Origin: Verrucomicrobiales bacterium | GTDB lineage: Bacteria; Verrucomicrobiota; Verrucomicrobiia; Verrucomicrobiales; SLCJ01 | Direction: 5' to 3' | Length of the DNA: 56,759 bases | Assembly (NCBI GenBank): GCA_024636835.1 | Contig: JAGXGH010000126.1 | Coordinates: forward strand, 1-56,759 | Part shown: piece by piece, positions 7,825 to 17,516 of the stretch | Numbering within the stretch: the stretch's first letter is position 1 | Layout of the letters: the number at the start of each line of letters is the position of its first letter | Program-made: the position numbers and the translations under genes | The notes under the pieces: generated by a model | Told to the model about the DNA's origin: nothing | Database searches by the model: none | What the model saw: only the letters and a program-made list of their open reading frames with translations

Positions 7825-10023
7825 ATGCCAGATTTCTGGTATCCTCTGGTTACTCTCACCATTTCCGATATTCTTCTGATGATGAAATTTTCCCGATTCC
7901 AACGGACACTGACCTCTCTGCTCGCTGTAACGATGATCCACTGTGGACCATCCGTTTTAGCCCAGCAGGCATCAGATGTCGTTAAGCAAGACATCGACGC
8001 GACTGAGGCAGATTTGCTAGAGGTCGAAAAGCTCGCCGATGAGATGAACGAAAAGCCGCAGGCAATTTCTGGCCGCAAGCGTAATGGTTCAATGCCACAG
8101 CTGGCATCGCTCCGGACGAATTCCGAGGCGCGGGCATTCATTTTGCAGATTCCTGCACCGCGCGGTATGTTTATGGATCGCAATGGCGTGCCCTTGGCGA
8201 CCAATGAAGTGCGCTACTATGCGGCTGTGCAATTCCCGCTGTTGAAGAATCCTGAGGACTCCGAGATTATCGACTTTGCGACGAAAGAGCTGACTGCCGC
8301 GAACCGCTTGCTCGGGACCAAAGCGGTCTTGAAAGATGACGAGGTTCTAAAGCACTACAAAAACCGTCGTTGGCTTCCGTTAAATTTTGGCTCAGCGCTC
8401 AACTTAGAACAGGCGGAAAAAGTGGCGAAGTTGAGTGCTGGTCTGACCGTCCAGCCCGTCTACTACCGGACTTATCCGAAAAACACATTAGCGGCTCACA
8501 TGCTCGGTTACGCTGGTCGGGTAGGGTGGTTTCCGGACGGTCCTGTTGAAGAGGGCGATCCGATTTGGGAACAAATGGAAGGGAAGAGTGGCTTGGAAAA
8601 GTCGTTCGAGAAAGATCTGCGAGGAACAGATGGCGAGCTAAACGTCTTGTTCGATGAAAATGGCATCGAGACCAACCGCGAGATCCGCACTAACCCAGTG
8701 CCAGGAAACAATGTGGTGCTGACAATTGATGCCGAGTGGCAGAAACGTGCCGAGAAGATTTTGGCGGAGAAAGTCCGCCGCGGAGCGATGGTCGTGATGA
8801 ACGTTCGCACTGGAGAAGTGATGGTGATGGCATCGTATCCAACCTTCGATCCGAATGTCTGGTTTCCATCGATTTCCACCGAGGACAAAGCTCGCCTCGA
8901 TAATGATCCCGGCATACCGATGCTATGTCGGGCGTATCAATCGGCCTACCCACCTGCATCGACATTCAAGGTCGCGGTGGCAATGGCCGCGCTTCAGAGC
9001 GGCACGATTTCGCCATACAGTTTATTTCCAGGACCTCCGACCTATGCTGTGGGGAATCGCGTGTTCAGTAACTGGAACAAGAACCACGAAGGAGATCTCG
9101 ATGTGGCGAAAGCGATCGCCCGCTCATGCAACACATGGTTCTATCGTGTGGGTATCATGACTGGTGCCGGCCCAATCATCGATATCGCGAAGCGCTTTGG
9201 CATGGGGTCGAAAGTTGGCCTCCCGTTGCCAGGTGAAGTGGCTGGATTTGTTCCTGACCAAGCGTGGGCGGATCGCTATCGTAATGGTCGCTTTAGCGGT
9301 GGTGACATTGCCAACATGGCGATTGGTCAAGGCGCGCTGTTGGTGACACCAATTCAGATGGCGCAGTTTATGTCGGCAGTGGCGAATGGGTCTTACCTCC
9401 CCGAGGCAAAAATTATCAAGCAGGTGCAGGATGTGCGTAACAATCTGGTGCGTATTCCTCGTTCAGGATCGCAGCGTCGGCTCGATGTCGATTTCGATGT
9501 CTTGATGGCGGTGCGTAAGGGTATGGATGATGTGGTGAACCAATCCTATGGCACAGCGAAAAGAGCACGCCTGGATGGCGCAGGCGATGTAACCTTGGCT
9601 GGCAAGACGGGAACCGGTCAGTGGAGAATTACCATTCAACAGAATGTTGCTTGGTTCACTGGATTCGTCCCCGCGGACAACCCTGAATATGCCTTCGCGA
9701 TGCTCTATGAAGGCAGGCCTGGTGAAAAAGTTTCCGGTGGCGGTAGCGCAGCCCCTTTGATTAGTGAATTTTTCTCCCCGATCTACAACGAGAAGCTTAA
9801 GAAAGAAGAGGAGCGGCTCGACGAGGAGAAGAAGCGGATGTTGGAAATGTTGCAGGCCGAATCTGAGCGTAATGCCCAAGAGCGTAGCGAACGCGAGGCT
9901 CTTGCGGAGCAGCGTGCACTCGAAAATCCTGTGCAGGGTACGGATCGTCAGGACATGGAGGATGGTGCGGCAGAGCGAAAAGCGCTTCTTGATCAGGTCA
10001 TTAGAATGACCGACGGCGAGTAA
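7825..10023 (+). CDS. mrdA: Penicillin-binding protein 2 (cell elongation transpeptidase)
   Basis: 732 residues, class B PBP that cross-links peptidoglycan during elongation. The dimerisation domain with RGMFMDRNG (about 113-121) is followed by the transpeptidase domain with STFK (379-382), SCN (434-436) and KTGTG (594-598), all intact. The C-terminus carries a charged coiled coil (about 655-710, rich in Glu, Lys and Arg) not usual in PBP2. The N-terminal hydrophobic segment resembles a signal peptide ending in LAQQ. The start may be Met19 or Met20 (7879/7882), which would place the hydrophobic stretch at the very N-terminus. No rodA is next to it in this window. Confidence 0.93.
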   Translation: MPDFWYPLVTLTISDILLMMKFSRFQRTLTSLLAVTMIHCGPSVLAQQASDVVKQDIDATEADLLEVEKLADEMNEKPQAISGRKRNGSMPQLASLRTNSEARAFILQIPAPRGMFMDRNGVPLATNEVRYYAAVQFPLLKNPEDSEIIDFATKELTAANRLLGTKAVLKDDEVLKHYKNRRWLPLNFGSALNLEQAEKVAKLSAGLTVQPVYYRTYPKNTLAAHMLGYAGRVGWFPDGPVEEGDPIWEQMEGKSGLEKSFEKDLRGTDGELNVLFDENGIETNREIRTNPVPGNNVVLTIDAEWQKRAEKILAEKVRRGAMVVMNVRTGEVMVMASYPTFDPNVWFPSISTEDKARLDNDPGIPMLCRAYQSAYPPASTFKVAVAMAALQSGTISPYSLFPGPPTYAVGNRVFSNWNKNHEGDLDVAKAIARSCNTWFYRVGIMTGAGPIIDIAKRFGMGSKVGLPLPGEVAGFVPDQAWADRYRNGRFSGGDIANMAIGQGALLVTPIQMAQFMSAVANGSYLPEAKIIKQVQDVRNNLVRIPRSGSQRRLDVDFDVLMAVRKGMDDVVNQSYGTAKRARLDGAGDVTLAGKTGTGQWRITIQQNVAWFTGFVPADNPEYAFAMLYEGRPGEKVSGGGSAAPLISEFFSPIYNEKLKKEEERLDEEKKRMLEMLQAESERNAQERSEREALAEQRALENPVQGTDRQDMEDGAAERKALLDQVIRMTDGE

Positions 10024-10106
10024 GTTTTTTTTGAAATCATCGGATTTGCAGTTTGTTAGGCGTTCGACACTTGCCAAGGCGGCGGGTGTCTCCTATCGGT
10101 GTCGTC

Positions 10107-10526
10107 ATGCAAATTCAAATCGCAACACTTTGTGACGCCGCCACTGACTATAACGGTAAACTGTGCATACTCGGCACGGTTGACACCCTTGGGGCGGTAA
10201 ATTTCCCAGTGACTCATCCATCTTGCGCGGTCGCTCTGCGTTTCTGCTTCTCCGCTGAAGACGAGGGCGAGCACACGGTTTCCATCGGATTCGTCGATGC
10301 CGACGGCCAGCCAATGGGTGGAAAAGCCGAGCGTCAGTTCGGTGTGAAAGTGCCGACGGAAACATCCTTTATCTGCTCGAACATGGTGGTTAATATTCAG
10401 GGACTTCAGTTTCAGAAGCCGGGCGAGTATTTGATCCGTGTGATGGTGAATGGCGATCTTTACGAGGAAATTCCGCTTCGTGTGATCCAAGTCCAACAGC
10501 CAGCCGGTCAAGCTCCAGCGCAATAG
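10107..10526 (+). CDS. DUF6941-like protein of unknown function
   Basis: 139 residues from the ATG at 10107; the frame is open further upstream, but that part is arginine-rich and not protein-like. The sequence begins MQIQIATLCDAATDYNGKL and continues with a beta-strand-rich region, matching in layout small verrucomicrobial and planctomycetal proteins of the DUF6941 type (assignment from memory). No signal peptide or membrane segment is present, so it is likely cytoplasmic. It lies 83 bases after mrdA and 58 bases before the SDR gene, in the same direction. Function unknown. Confidence 0.7.
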   Translation: MQIQIATLCDAATDYNGKLCILGTVDTLGAVNFPVTHPSCAVALRFCFSAEDEGEHTVSIGFVDADGQPMGGKAERQFGVKVPTETSFICSNMVVNIQGLQFQKPGEYLIRVMVNGDLYEEIPLRVIQVQQPAGQAPAQ

Positions 10527-10584
10527 TCGTAGGAATTCGCGCGCTTCGTGTAACCTAGGCCGAACTTTCTCCGTAATCGTAAAC

Positions 10585-11397
10585 ATGGAATCGCAGCTTA
10601 TTTATCAAACAGCGATGGTGACCGGTGCGTCATCAGGCCTCGGTGAGGAATTCGCCCGTCAACTCGGTAGCCGATGCGGAACGCTCATCCTCGTCGCCAG
10701 ACGTGAGGAGCGTCTACTTGCGCTTCGTGAAGAACTCATGGCCGAGCACGATGGTTTGCGGGTCGAGGCCTTTGCAGCTGATCTGAGTATCGATTCCGAT
10801 TTGGTCTCCTTGCTCACTGCGTTGCGTACGAAAGGGCTTTTTCCTGATCTCTTGGTGAACAACGCAGGTCTTGGTGACTACGGCGAATTCACGTCGTCGG
10901 ACTGGTCGCGTATTGATCAAATGCTGCAGGTGAACATCCGCGCATTGACGAAACTTTGCCACGCCATTGCTCCAGTGATGGGTGAGTTGGGTGGTGGGTC
11001 CATTCTCAATGTCAGCTCGCTGGCGGGAGATATTCCGATTCCTGACTTTGCCGTTTACGCAGCAACCAAAGCCTATGTTTCGAGCTTCAGTGAAGCACTT
11101 CGTATCGAACTCCGCGCCGCCAATATCAACGTCACCATGATGTGCCCAGGGCCGATTAAAACTGAGTTTGGAGATGTGGCACGTCGCGAGCCTGGTGCCA
11201 GCAATGGATTGCCCAAGGAGTCGTTCTTCTATATCGATAAACATCAGGCAGTCAGCGAAGCGATCTCGGCGATGCAGCGGGGCAAAGCCCGCTGCTACCC
11301 AGGGCTTCCCGTTTACGCGGCCTCCGTCGTTCTCGGATTGCTTCCCTTGGCGATTGTGCGTTTAATCATGGCGACACGACCGCGCCAGAAGGATTAG
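10585..11397 (+). CDS. Short-chain dehydrogenase/reductase (SDR)
   Basis: 270 residues. Cofactor-binding TGASSGLG spans 13-20, the NNAG motif lies near 92-95, and the catalytic Ser144/145, Tyr158 and Lys162 (YAATK) are intact. A C-terminal hydrophobic tail (about 240-262) ends in RPRQKD and may dock the enzyme to a membrane, as in DltE/YqjQ-type SDRs that act on lipids. The basic residues after the first strand (ARREER) favour NADP(H). The substrate cannot be predicted. The downstream gene begins within 3-31 bases. Confidence 0.9.
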   Translation: MESQLIYQTAMVTGASSGLGEEFARQLGSRCGTLILVARREERLLALREELMAEHDGLRVEAFAADLSIDSDLVSLLTALRTKGLFPDLLVNNAGLGDYGEFTSSDWSRIDQMLQVNIRALTKLCHAIAPVMGELGGGSILNVSSLAGDIPIPDFAVYAATKAYVSSFSEALRIELRAANINVTMMCPGPIKTEFGDVARREPGASNGLPKESFFYIDKHQAVSEAISAMQRGKARCYPGLPVYAASVVLGLLPLAIVRLIMATRPRQKD

Positions 11398-11427
11398 TCA
11401 TTGGCGAACAAACTCGGTAGAAAATCC

Positions 11428-12831
11428 ATGCCCAAACCCGCAGACAAATCTTCCCCTTCAAAACGCCGGAATTGTCTGGTGCCTCTTCTTATCGGCGGGG
11501 TCACCGGATTGGTGGTTCTTTTCGTGGCATGCGTGGTGATTATTCGTTCGCCACTCGGTCCGAAAATCGCCCGCACAGCAGAGCGTATTTCACAAAAACT
11601 GGGTGGGCAGACTTTGTTTCCCGAGCGTGTGGTAATCCGAGAGGAAGTGCTGGAGGTGCCTGTTGATGCCAATGCTGGTGACGACTCGGGCGAGAGCAGT
11701 AACGACGTGCGTCGACTTTCGAATGGCATTCAATACGAAGTGGATCTGTTGCCGCAGCGCAAGGGCACAGCATTGACGAACCGCGCAGACAAGCGTTCCT
11801 ATCGCATTGAGATGAAGGTTGTTGTCGAGCGGCCGGAAGCACCGACTACAGGGAGCGAACTTGTGCCATCGGATTCGAAGGTGTTAAAAGCGCTGCCGGG
11901 CCTTACAAAAGCGCTCGATTCCGCAAAGGTATCGCCGTTCTACGAGCAACTATACGAAAACAAAGAGAGAGCTATCCGTCGCGATCTATTTGATTTTCAC
12001 CGCATCCTTTCACGACACAATTACTTCGATTGTAATGCCATTCTCGAACTGCAAGATCCAGAAAGTGGTCAGCGGGCGTTATGGATTCAGGCCGACATGG
12101 ACATTGTTAGTGACGGCTCGGATGGTGACCGACTTCAAGACATAGATGACGAGGTATTCAGCTCTGCCAACTATCAGCCAACGACAAGCTACGGATGGGC
12201 GAAAAAATCAAAGAAGCGCAATCCGTTTTTAGATCGTGTCGAAAAGCGCCTGAAGGCGGCCGAGGATGAGTTTGCCAAGCCCGGGCTTTCCATCGAGGTG
12301 AACCGAAAACTTCGTGCGCGGATCGCCGCCGATAAACCACTTGTCTCGGATCTCAAAGCGCGCAGCTATCTGATTGCCCGCTACGATCCATTTATGGTGC
12401 TTCCTGTGTTCATGGTCACCGCCGGGAAGGGTGACTTCACTCCTCGAGTCGGTGACTATGCTGTGGTGTTTCACGATGGGAAACTCTATCCCTCCATCGT
12501 CGGCGATGCCGGACCCAACTACAAAATCGGTGAAAGCTCGCTTCGAATGGGTATGGAGATCGATCCCAAGACGAACCCTTACCGCCGTCCGGTTTCTGAC
12601 TTAACCGTGAGTTATATCGTGTTCCCCGGGTCTGCTGATCGTCCCTTCGGTCCGCCGGATTATGCGGTCTGGCGGGAGAAGGTGAGCGAGCTGCTCAAAG
12701 GTTTCGGCGGTGTGGGTGAGGGATACAGTCTTTATGAATGGGAGGATCAGATCCCGAAACCCAAGGTCAAGGAGCCAAAACCTGCGTCAGCCGCGCCCGT
12801 AGAGGCAAATTCGGTCGAGAATGAAAGTTGA
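11428..12831 (+). CDS. Single-span membrane-anchored protein of unknown function
   Basis: 467 residues from the ATG at 11428; a TTG at 11401 would add nine residues. A basic N-terminus is followed by one transmembrane helix (about 16-38, LVPLLIGGVTGLVVLFVACV) and a large, charged, presumably periplasmic domain. That domain has no recognised motif apart from an ordered C-terminal half rich in beta strands, ending in a proline- and lysine-rich tail. It is transcribed directly after the SDR gene and is probably in the same operon. No function assigned. Confidence 0.75.
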   Translation: MPKPADKSSPSKRRNCLVPLLIGGVTGLVVLFVACVVIIRSPLGPKIARTAERISQKLGGQTLFPERVVIREEVLEVPVDANAGDDSGESSNDVRRLSNGIQYEVDLLPQRKGTALTNRADKRSYRIEMKVVVERPEAPTTGSELVPSDSKVLKALPGLTKALDSAKVSPFYEQLYENKERAIRRDLFDFHRILSRHNYFDCNAILELQDPESGQRALWIQADMDIVSDGSDGDRLQDIDDEVFSSANYQPTTSYGWAKKSKKRNPFLDRVEKRLKAAEDEFAKPGLSIEVNRKLRARIAADKPLVSDLKARSYLIARYDPFMVLPVFMVTAGKGDFTPRVGDYAVVFHDGKLYPSIVGDAGPNYKIGESSLRMGMEIDPKTNPYRRPVSDLTVSYIVFPGSADRPFGPPDYAVWREKVSELLKGFGGVGEGYSLYEWEDQIPKPKVKEPKPASAAPVEANSVENES

Positions 12832-13134
12832 GGCTTGCATCTGGGTAGGTGGATGCCTGATCTTGCAGGAATTAAATTTGCTTTGACGCTACGATTCTAC
12901 GTATTCGCGGTATATAATACCATTTGAAGAGTGAGATTGGTTGAATGACGGTGAATGATTTTTCGTTCAGCAAGGCATGAGAAGGGCGTGTGGCGAGCCA
13001 CACAACCGCCGAATAACGCAGCTGAGCGAGAAATCAGCACCGTTGTCCTATTTCGCGAAGCCTTTCTTCCAAACTTAAAACCCTAACCATTTGACCAAGA
13101 TCAGTCTTCAAGTGGTATAACTTCCTCGGTTCAT
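12832..13134. other. Gene-free spacer with short hairpin
   Basis: About 300 bases with no gene. A perfect 6-bp stem GTGTGG/CCACAC (12988-13003) with tetraloop CGAG lies in the middle, without a T-run. The palindrome TTCATATGAA overlaps the start of the next gene (13123-13137 region). Nothing else is recognised. Confidence 0.5.
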
Positions 13135-13977
13135 ATGAATATCCCACCCACACCACCAAGAAACCGACTCATCATTCCCGGTGCTCCTGCAGAGGATCCG
13201 AATGAGTCGGTAGATCCACCCCACGAGGAAGCCCCAACGGAGCTTGAGGATGCGGTCGAACCAATGCGTGCTCAAGAGGAGGTTCAAGAAGAAGCTTACG
13301 AAGAAACTCAAGAGGAGGCCGATGCGACAGACGAGTTTGTGGAACAAGCTGTCGAAAGCGTTGATGATGAGGCACAAGCTGAAGCGCCCGTGGAAGGTGA
13401 GGAAGACGATTTTCTCATGGTAGGGGGAGAGTCTCCGGAAGAACAAGGTTTCGAGCAAACTGTTCAGAATGAGACACCGCCGGAGATAGCCGTTTCCGAG
13501 GCCAAGACCATTCGTCGACTACTTCCACGTGGCGCAGTGCATGACGACACTGCCCCTGTGCCGCGTCGTTTTTCAAGTTTCCAGACATCGGCTGTTTCCG
13601 TGGCGACTGGCCAAGTTCCTCCAGTAGAAGAAGAGAACTATCAGGAGCATGCGGAACAACAGCAAACTGCTCATGGTGCCGCACCAGCAGTAACAAGCGC
13701 TGCCGCATCTCCTGCGATCCAACAGCAACGGGCGGCCTTCGTTCACGCAAAAAGTGGTTTGCCAGGATGGATCTTCTCGTTGATCGGCTTTCTCTTTGGA
13801 GTTGTCACCATTCTATCACTCGTCAAGCTTGGAGTAATGCCGGCTGCACTAGGACTCACTGACCAAAAATCACTCCGTGAAGCGGTCAAAGACGAGCGAG
13901 CTCGTATCATCAAAGTTCTCGAAAAGGACGATCTTGATCCAGAGGATTGGAATAACTTCGAAGAGGATAAAGACTGA
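13135..13977 (+). CDS. Acidic-repeat membrane protein of unknown function
   Basis: 280 residues. The first 110 residues are strongly acidic and low in complexity (many Glu-Glu and Gln-Glu pairs). A proline/alanine/glutamine-rich linker follows, then one transmembrane helix (about 210-235, GWIFSLIGFLFGVVTILSLV) and a short charged tail. The N-terminal half looks intrinsically disordered and probably cytoplasmic. No domain was recognised. The start codon is supported by the proline-rich beginning, and no alternative ATG lies close by. A signalling, scaffold or cell-envelope role is conceivable but unsupported. Confidence 0.7.
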   Translation: MNIPPTPPRNRLIIPGAPAEDPNESVDPPHEEAPTELEDAVEPMRAQEEVQEEAYEETQEEADATDEFVEQAVESVDDEAQAEAPVEGEEDDFLMVGGESPEEQGFEQTVQNETPPEIAVSEAKTIRRLLPRGAVHDDTAPVPRRFSSFQTSAVSVATGQVPPVEEENYQEHAEQQQTAHGAAPAVTSAAASPAIQQQRAAFVHAKSGLPGWIFSLIGFLFGVVTILSLVKLGVMPAALGLTDQKSLREAVKDERARIIKVLEKDDLDPEDWNNFEEDKD

Positions 13978-14093
13978 GGCTTTTTTATGGAGATAATCGT
14001 TCGAATCACGTTTACTCCGCTGGGACATCGGGCTTCGACAACAACTCGGCTGCCTATATCCGCAGTCTGTTATCTAGATTCTTCGGCTAAGAA

Positions 14094-14573
14094 ATGAAGA
14101 CCTTCCTAATTATTCTCGCACTGTTGCCACTCATTGCTTCAGCAGATGATTCCTTCTTTTTTGTATTTGCTCAGAATGCCAAGCAGGCAGAGCAACGTAT
14201 AGAAGGAGAAAACTTACACCTTGTTATTCCAATTCAGAAGATAACGACTCCCAAGGCGTCGTCGATCTTTGCTTTCCATCAGGGGCTGGGCGAAGGCAGA
14301 GACTATCAGATCCAAGTCAATCTCACAGATGAACCTGAAGAGGGGTGGATGCCGATGTTGAAGTTGGGGGATGAGATCATTGTGGAGGGGATTTCGGTTG
14401 CACGGCTAGGCGATGTTCAATTTGCCTCCTCCTTCTCTCTTGAGAGTTCAGATCCAGAGCAGATAAAGACTTGGTGTAAGGAACTTGGTATCTTGCTTAA
14501 GATTCCAAACTCGCGCATTCAGATTGAACTGAAAGAGGAAGAAGAACAGGCTGGAGATAGCGACGCCGAGTAA
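14094..14573 (+). CDS. Secreted protein of unknown function
   Basis: 159 residues with a clear signal peptide (MKTFLIILALLPLIASA, cleavage near residue 17). The remainder is a small mixed alpha/beta domain ending in an acidic tail. No family was recognised. It stands alone between the acidic membrane protein and gpmI. The signal peptide and reading-frame quality support a real gene. Confidence 0.65.
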   Translation: MKTFLIILALLPLIASADDSFFFVFAQNAKQAEQRIEGENLHLVIPIQKITTPKASSIFAFHQGLGEGRDYQIQVNLTDEPEEGWMPMLKLGDEIIVEGISVARLGDVQFASSFSLESSDPEQIKTWCKELGILLKIPNSRIQIELKEEEEQAGDSDAE

Positions 14574-14822
14574 GCTACCATCACTAATTCGGAATTTGAA
14601 GGGGAAGCTAAGCCAGAATAGGAGCGAAGCGCCCTTTGTAGGTGTCAGTTAGGCTTTGATCGTGATGCCATTTTTGCAGCGGTGTATTCGATATCAGGTG
14701 TTTATGCGTCATGCTCAGCCTGGATTGAAGAGATGCTAGGGGAATAAAGGTTTTGCTTGCGTGTGGGCGTCTTCGTCTCAACGTGTGGGGGACACTATTC
14801 ATCAAATTTCGACTGCACTTTT

Positions 14823-16364
14823 ATGAGCAAAAAACCAACCGTTCTCATTATCCGCGATGGCTGGGGGATCAGCCCAAAGGGGAAATCCGCCGCTAAAAAA
14901 GAGGGGAATACGACACTCCTAGCGAATACTCCTTTCCACGACGAGCTTTATGCGACGTATCCTATGAGCAAGGTCAGTGCCAGTGGCTTGGATGTGGGGC
15001 TTCCCGATGGGCAAATGGGCAACTCGGAAGTGGGGCACCTGAACCTGGGTGCAGGGCGCGTCGTTTATCAGGAACTTACCCGTATCAACAAGTGCATTGC
15101 CGACGGAGAATTGGGGAAGAATAAGAATTTGAAGAAAGCGTTCAAGCAGGCGCAGGGAAGTCGTCGATTACACCTCATCGGTCTTGTTTCCGATGGCGGC
15201 GTGCACAGCCATCAGGACCATTTGGTGGCACTTGCCGCCGAAGCGCAAGCTGCGGGTGTGGAGAATATTTTTGTTCATGCGATCACGGATGGCCGCGACA
15301 CTTCGCCGAAGGCTGGTGCGGGATTTTTGTCGGAAGTCGAAGATAAGCTTGCCGTGCACAACGCGCGGATCGCTACGGTGATCGGTCGTTACTATGCGAT
15401 GGATAGAGATAACCGTTGGGAGCGCGTCAAGATTGCGTGGGATGCGATTGTCAATGGCATCGGGAAGAAGAAGAGTGTGCTCGCGTCCGAGGCGGTGGCT
15501 GAATGCTACGAGAAAGACAACAAGACCGATGAGTTCTTGATGCCGATGATTTTCTGCGAGGCAAAAAAACGCCGGGTTCGCGATGACGATGTCGTGCTGT
15601 TTTTCAACTTCCGCTCGGATCGCGGACGCGAGCTTTCACAGCCGTTCCTGATTTCCAATTTCAGGAAGTTCAAGACCGGTGGTCGTCCCAAGACGCATTA
15701 CTACACGATGACGGAATACGATAAGACCTTCGACTGTGGAGTGATTTTCGGGCCGACGAATTTGAAGAACGTGCTTGGCCCTGTGGTATCGAAAGCAGGG
15801 AAATCCCAACTGCGAATCGCTGAAACAGAGAAATATCCGCATGTTACTTATTTCTTCAACGGCGGCATCGAAAAGCCGAAGAAGGGCGAGGTTCACATGG
15901 TGGTTCCGTCACCAAAAGTGGCGACCTATGACCTCCAGCCAGAGATGAGTGCGCCAGAAGTGACGGCGAAAGTGGTCAAGGAGTTAGAGAACTTCGACCT
16001 CGTGATCTTGAACTTCGCTAATCCAGACATGGTCGGCCATACGGGAATCGTCGAGGCCGGCATCAAAGCGGTGGAGACGATCGATGACGGAGTTCGTCAA
16101 GTGGTCGAGCGGGCACTTGAGCTCGGTGGAAAATTGATCATCACGGCAGACCATGGAAACTGCGAACAAATGATCGCTCCGGATGGATCACCACACACTG
16201 CACATACGACTAACCTCGTTCACTGCATTTACGTCGGCGCTGACCACGAGAAATTTACCATGCGTGACGGTATCCTTGCAGACATCGCCCCGACATTGCT
16301 CGACATCCTCGGCGTCGCCAAGCCGAAGGAGATGACGGGGACCACGCTTCGGGTGAAGAAGTGA
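14823..16364 (+). CDS. gpmI: 2,3-bisphosphoglycerate-independent phosphoglycerate mutase
   Basis: 513 residues from the ATG at 14823. The frame is open 66 bases further upstream, but the conserved N-terminus KPTVLIIRDGWG begins at this ATG. The enzyme interconverts 3- and 2-phosphoglycerate in glycolysis using two manganese ions. Asp12 and the phosphoserine Ser68 (GNSEVGHLNLGAGR) are present, as are TDGRDTSP, RYYAMDRDNRWER, NFRSDRGREL and the C-terminal metal sites NPDMVGHTG and TADHGNCEQM. The length is typical. It is monocistronic here, with convergent transcription from the PEP-CTERM gene downstream. Confidence 0.97.
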   Translation: MSKKPTVLIIRDGWGISPKGKSAAKKEGNTTLLANTPFHDELYATYPMSKVSASGLDVGLPDGQMGNSEVGHLNLGAGRVVYQELTRINKCIADGELGKNKNLKKAFKQAQGSRRLHLIGLVSDGGVHSHQDHLVALAAEAQAAGVENIFVHAITDGRDTSPKAGAGFLSEVEDKLAVHNARIATVIGRYYAMDRDNRWERVKIAWDAIVNGIGKKKSVLASEAVAECYEKDNKTDEFLMPMIFCEAKKRRVRDDDVVLFFNFRSDRGRELSQPFLISNFRKFKTGGRPKTHYYTMTEYDKTFDCGVIFGPTNLKNVLGPVVSKAGKSQLRIAETEKYPHVTYFFNGGIEKPKKGEVHMVVPSPKVATYDLQPEMSAPEVTAKVVKELENFDLVILNFANPDMVGHTGIVEAGIKAVETIDDGVRQVVERALELGGKLIITADHGNCEQMIAPDGSPHTAHTTNLVHCIYVGADHEKFTMRDGILADIAPTLLDILGVAKPKEMTGTTLRVKK

Positions 16365-16536
16365 CCCATTGTTGAGTTTTATTTCCAATTGTGCATGCCG
16401 AGCAACACGGACACCTGCGCCACGTTGTCGGTTACCTTATGCTGGTCACCCACATTATGGCCATCGACCCCGAAGGCGAAACCACCATCATCGAGCATGA
16501 TGAGATCAAAGGTGGCCTCCTTTTTGTTGCACAAAC

Positions 16537-16570
16537 AAAAAAAAGCTGCGCCTCATTGATGAAGCGCAGC
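16537..16570 (-). terminator. Rho-independent terminator of the PEP-CTERM gene
   Basis: On the minus strand the perfect 7-bp stem GCTGCGC/GCGCAGC (16545-16551 and 16564-16570) is followed directly by eight Ts. It lies 25 bases past the PEP-CTERM stop codon. In the plus direction there is no T-run, so it serves mainly the leftward gene. Confidence 0.9.
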
Positions 16571-16594
16571 CTGTGAAAATTAATTTGGTCGACC

Positions 16595-17323
16595 TTACGA
16601 GCGGCGACGGCGGAGAAGAAGTGACAGACCACTCAAGCCTAAGAGAGAGAGCGTCGATGGCTCGGGGATAATGGTGGCTGTGATGCCGATGTTGTCGACC
16701 AAGGTCTCTTGGCCACCGCCGGATCCATCGGAGGTTGCTCCTCCAGTGAATTCGAGGGTGAAGGTGGCGGCTTGACCTGCCTCCCAGACATTGTCCGTCA
16801 AGCCGGTGAGATCGACTGCCCAGTTGCGTGCAGCGCCCGCTGCCATCATGCCAGATTCGTTGAGCGTTCCGGTGGCAGCTGTCCCGGAAATCGCACCACT
16901 GAAGGTGAGGGTCCAGACCTTAGCCGATTGGGTGAACCGAGCGGCTCCGTCGAAATAGAAGCCATCCATAGTTCTGTTCGTGGCCGAGTCATTGGTCAAA
17001 GTGAAGATGAGGGAACCGGGTTTTTGACTGCGGTTCAGGCTCAGGTTCACGCCAGCACTGGCGATGTCTGTAGAAGCGGAAGCGATCGCGGTGCTCAGAC
17101 TTCCGAAGGTGCCGTCAGAACTCGCGCCGTCGTTGTTGTTCCAAGTACTCCAGTTGCCGCCCGTCCCGGGAGAAAGATCCGCTGTGGTTAGGGAGGCTAT
17201 TTGTGAGGGTGCCGAATTCGCTCCGGACGAAAAGGTATCCCAGCCGGCAACGAGCGTGGCAGCGGAGGCGGAAATCGAGCTTAAAATTAAGCAGCTTGTG
17301 ATTGCTGGGAGTGTTTTTTTCAT
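16595..17323 (-). CDS. PEP-CTERM sorting-domain exported protein
   Basis: 242 residues from the ATG at 17323; upstream in-frame codons do not look like protein. A signal peptide (MKKTLPAITSCLILSSISASA) is followed by a Gly/Ser/Thr/Asn-rich beta-type domain (about 22-215). The C-terminus carries PEP-CTERM: VPEP-like IPEPST, a hydrophobic span with LLGLSGLSLLL and a terminal RRRR cluster. Such proteins are cut by exosortase and typically delivered to the outer surface or extracellular matrix. A good terminator follows. The sequence AAGAGATA a few bases before the start may act as ribosome-binding site. No exosortase gene is in the window. Confidence 0.92.
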   Translation of the reverse strand: MKKTLPAITSCLILSSISASAATLVAGWDTFSSGANSAPSQIASLTTADLSPGTGGNWSTWNNNDGASSDGTFGSLSTAIASASTDIASAGVNLSLNRSQKPGSLIFTLTNDSATNRTMDGFYFDGAARFTQSAKVWTLTFSGAISGTAATGTLNESGMMAAGAARNWAVDLTGLTDNVWEAGQAATFTLEFTGGATSDGSGGGQETLVDNIGITATIIPEPSTLSLLGLSGLSLLLRRRRS

Positions 17324-17353
17324 AACGATATCTCTTGGATGTGTTAGGTGCTG

Positions 17354-17366
17354 TATAGTCACTATA
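17354..17366. promoter_or_regulatory. Palindrome upstream of the PEP-CTERM gene
   Basis: The 13-base perfect palindrome TATAGTCACTATA lies 31-43 bases before the start codon at 17323. It may be an operator or contain the -10 element of the promoter. Based only on symmetry and position. Confidence 0.35.
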
Positions 17367-17516
17367 ATGCGACAGCCAATACTGGGGGGTAATATGACAC
17401 AAACAATATGCTCCTGATCCGTCAATAACTTTTTTTGGTTCTCGGGTCAAGACTGCTTGGTTTGATGCTTACGCATTAAGGCTAATGATGTGGGAGCCGT
17501 ATTCGCGGGAGCCTTA

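Noticed and set aside
16391..16576. 61-codon rightward ORF between gpmI and the PEP-CTERM gene
   Set aside because: It runs through the terminator hairpin of the neighbouring gene and has no recognisable domain.
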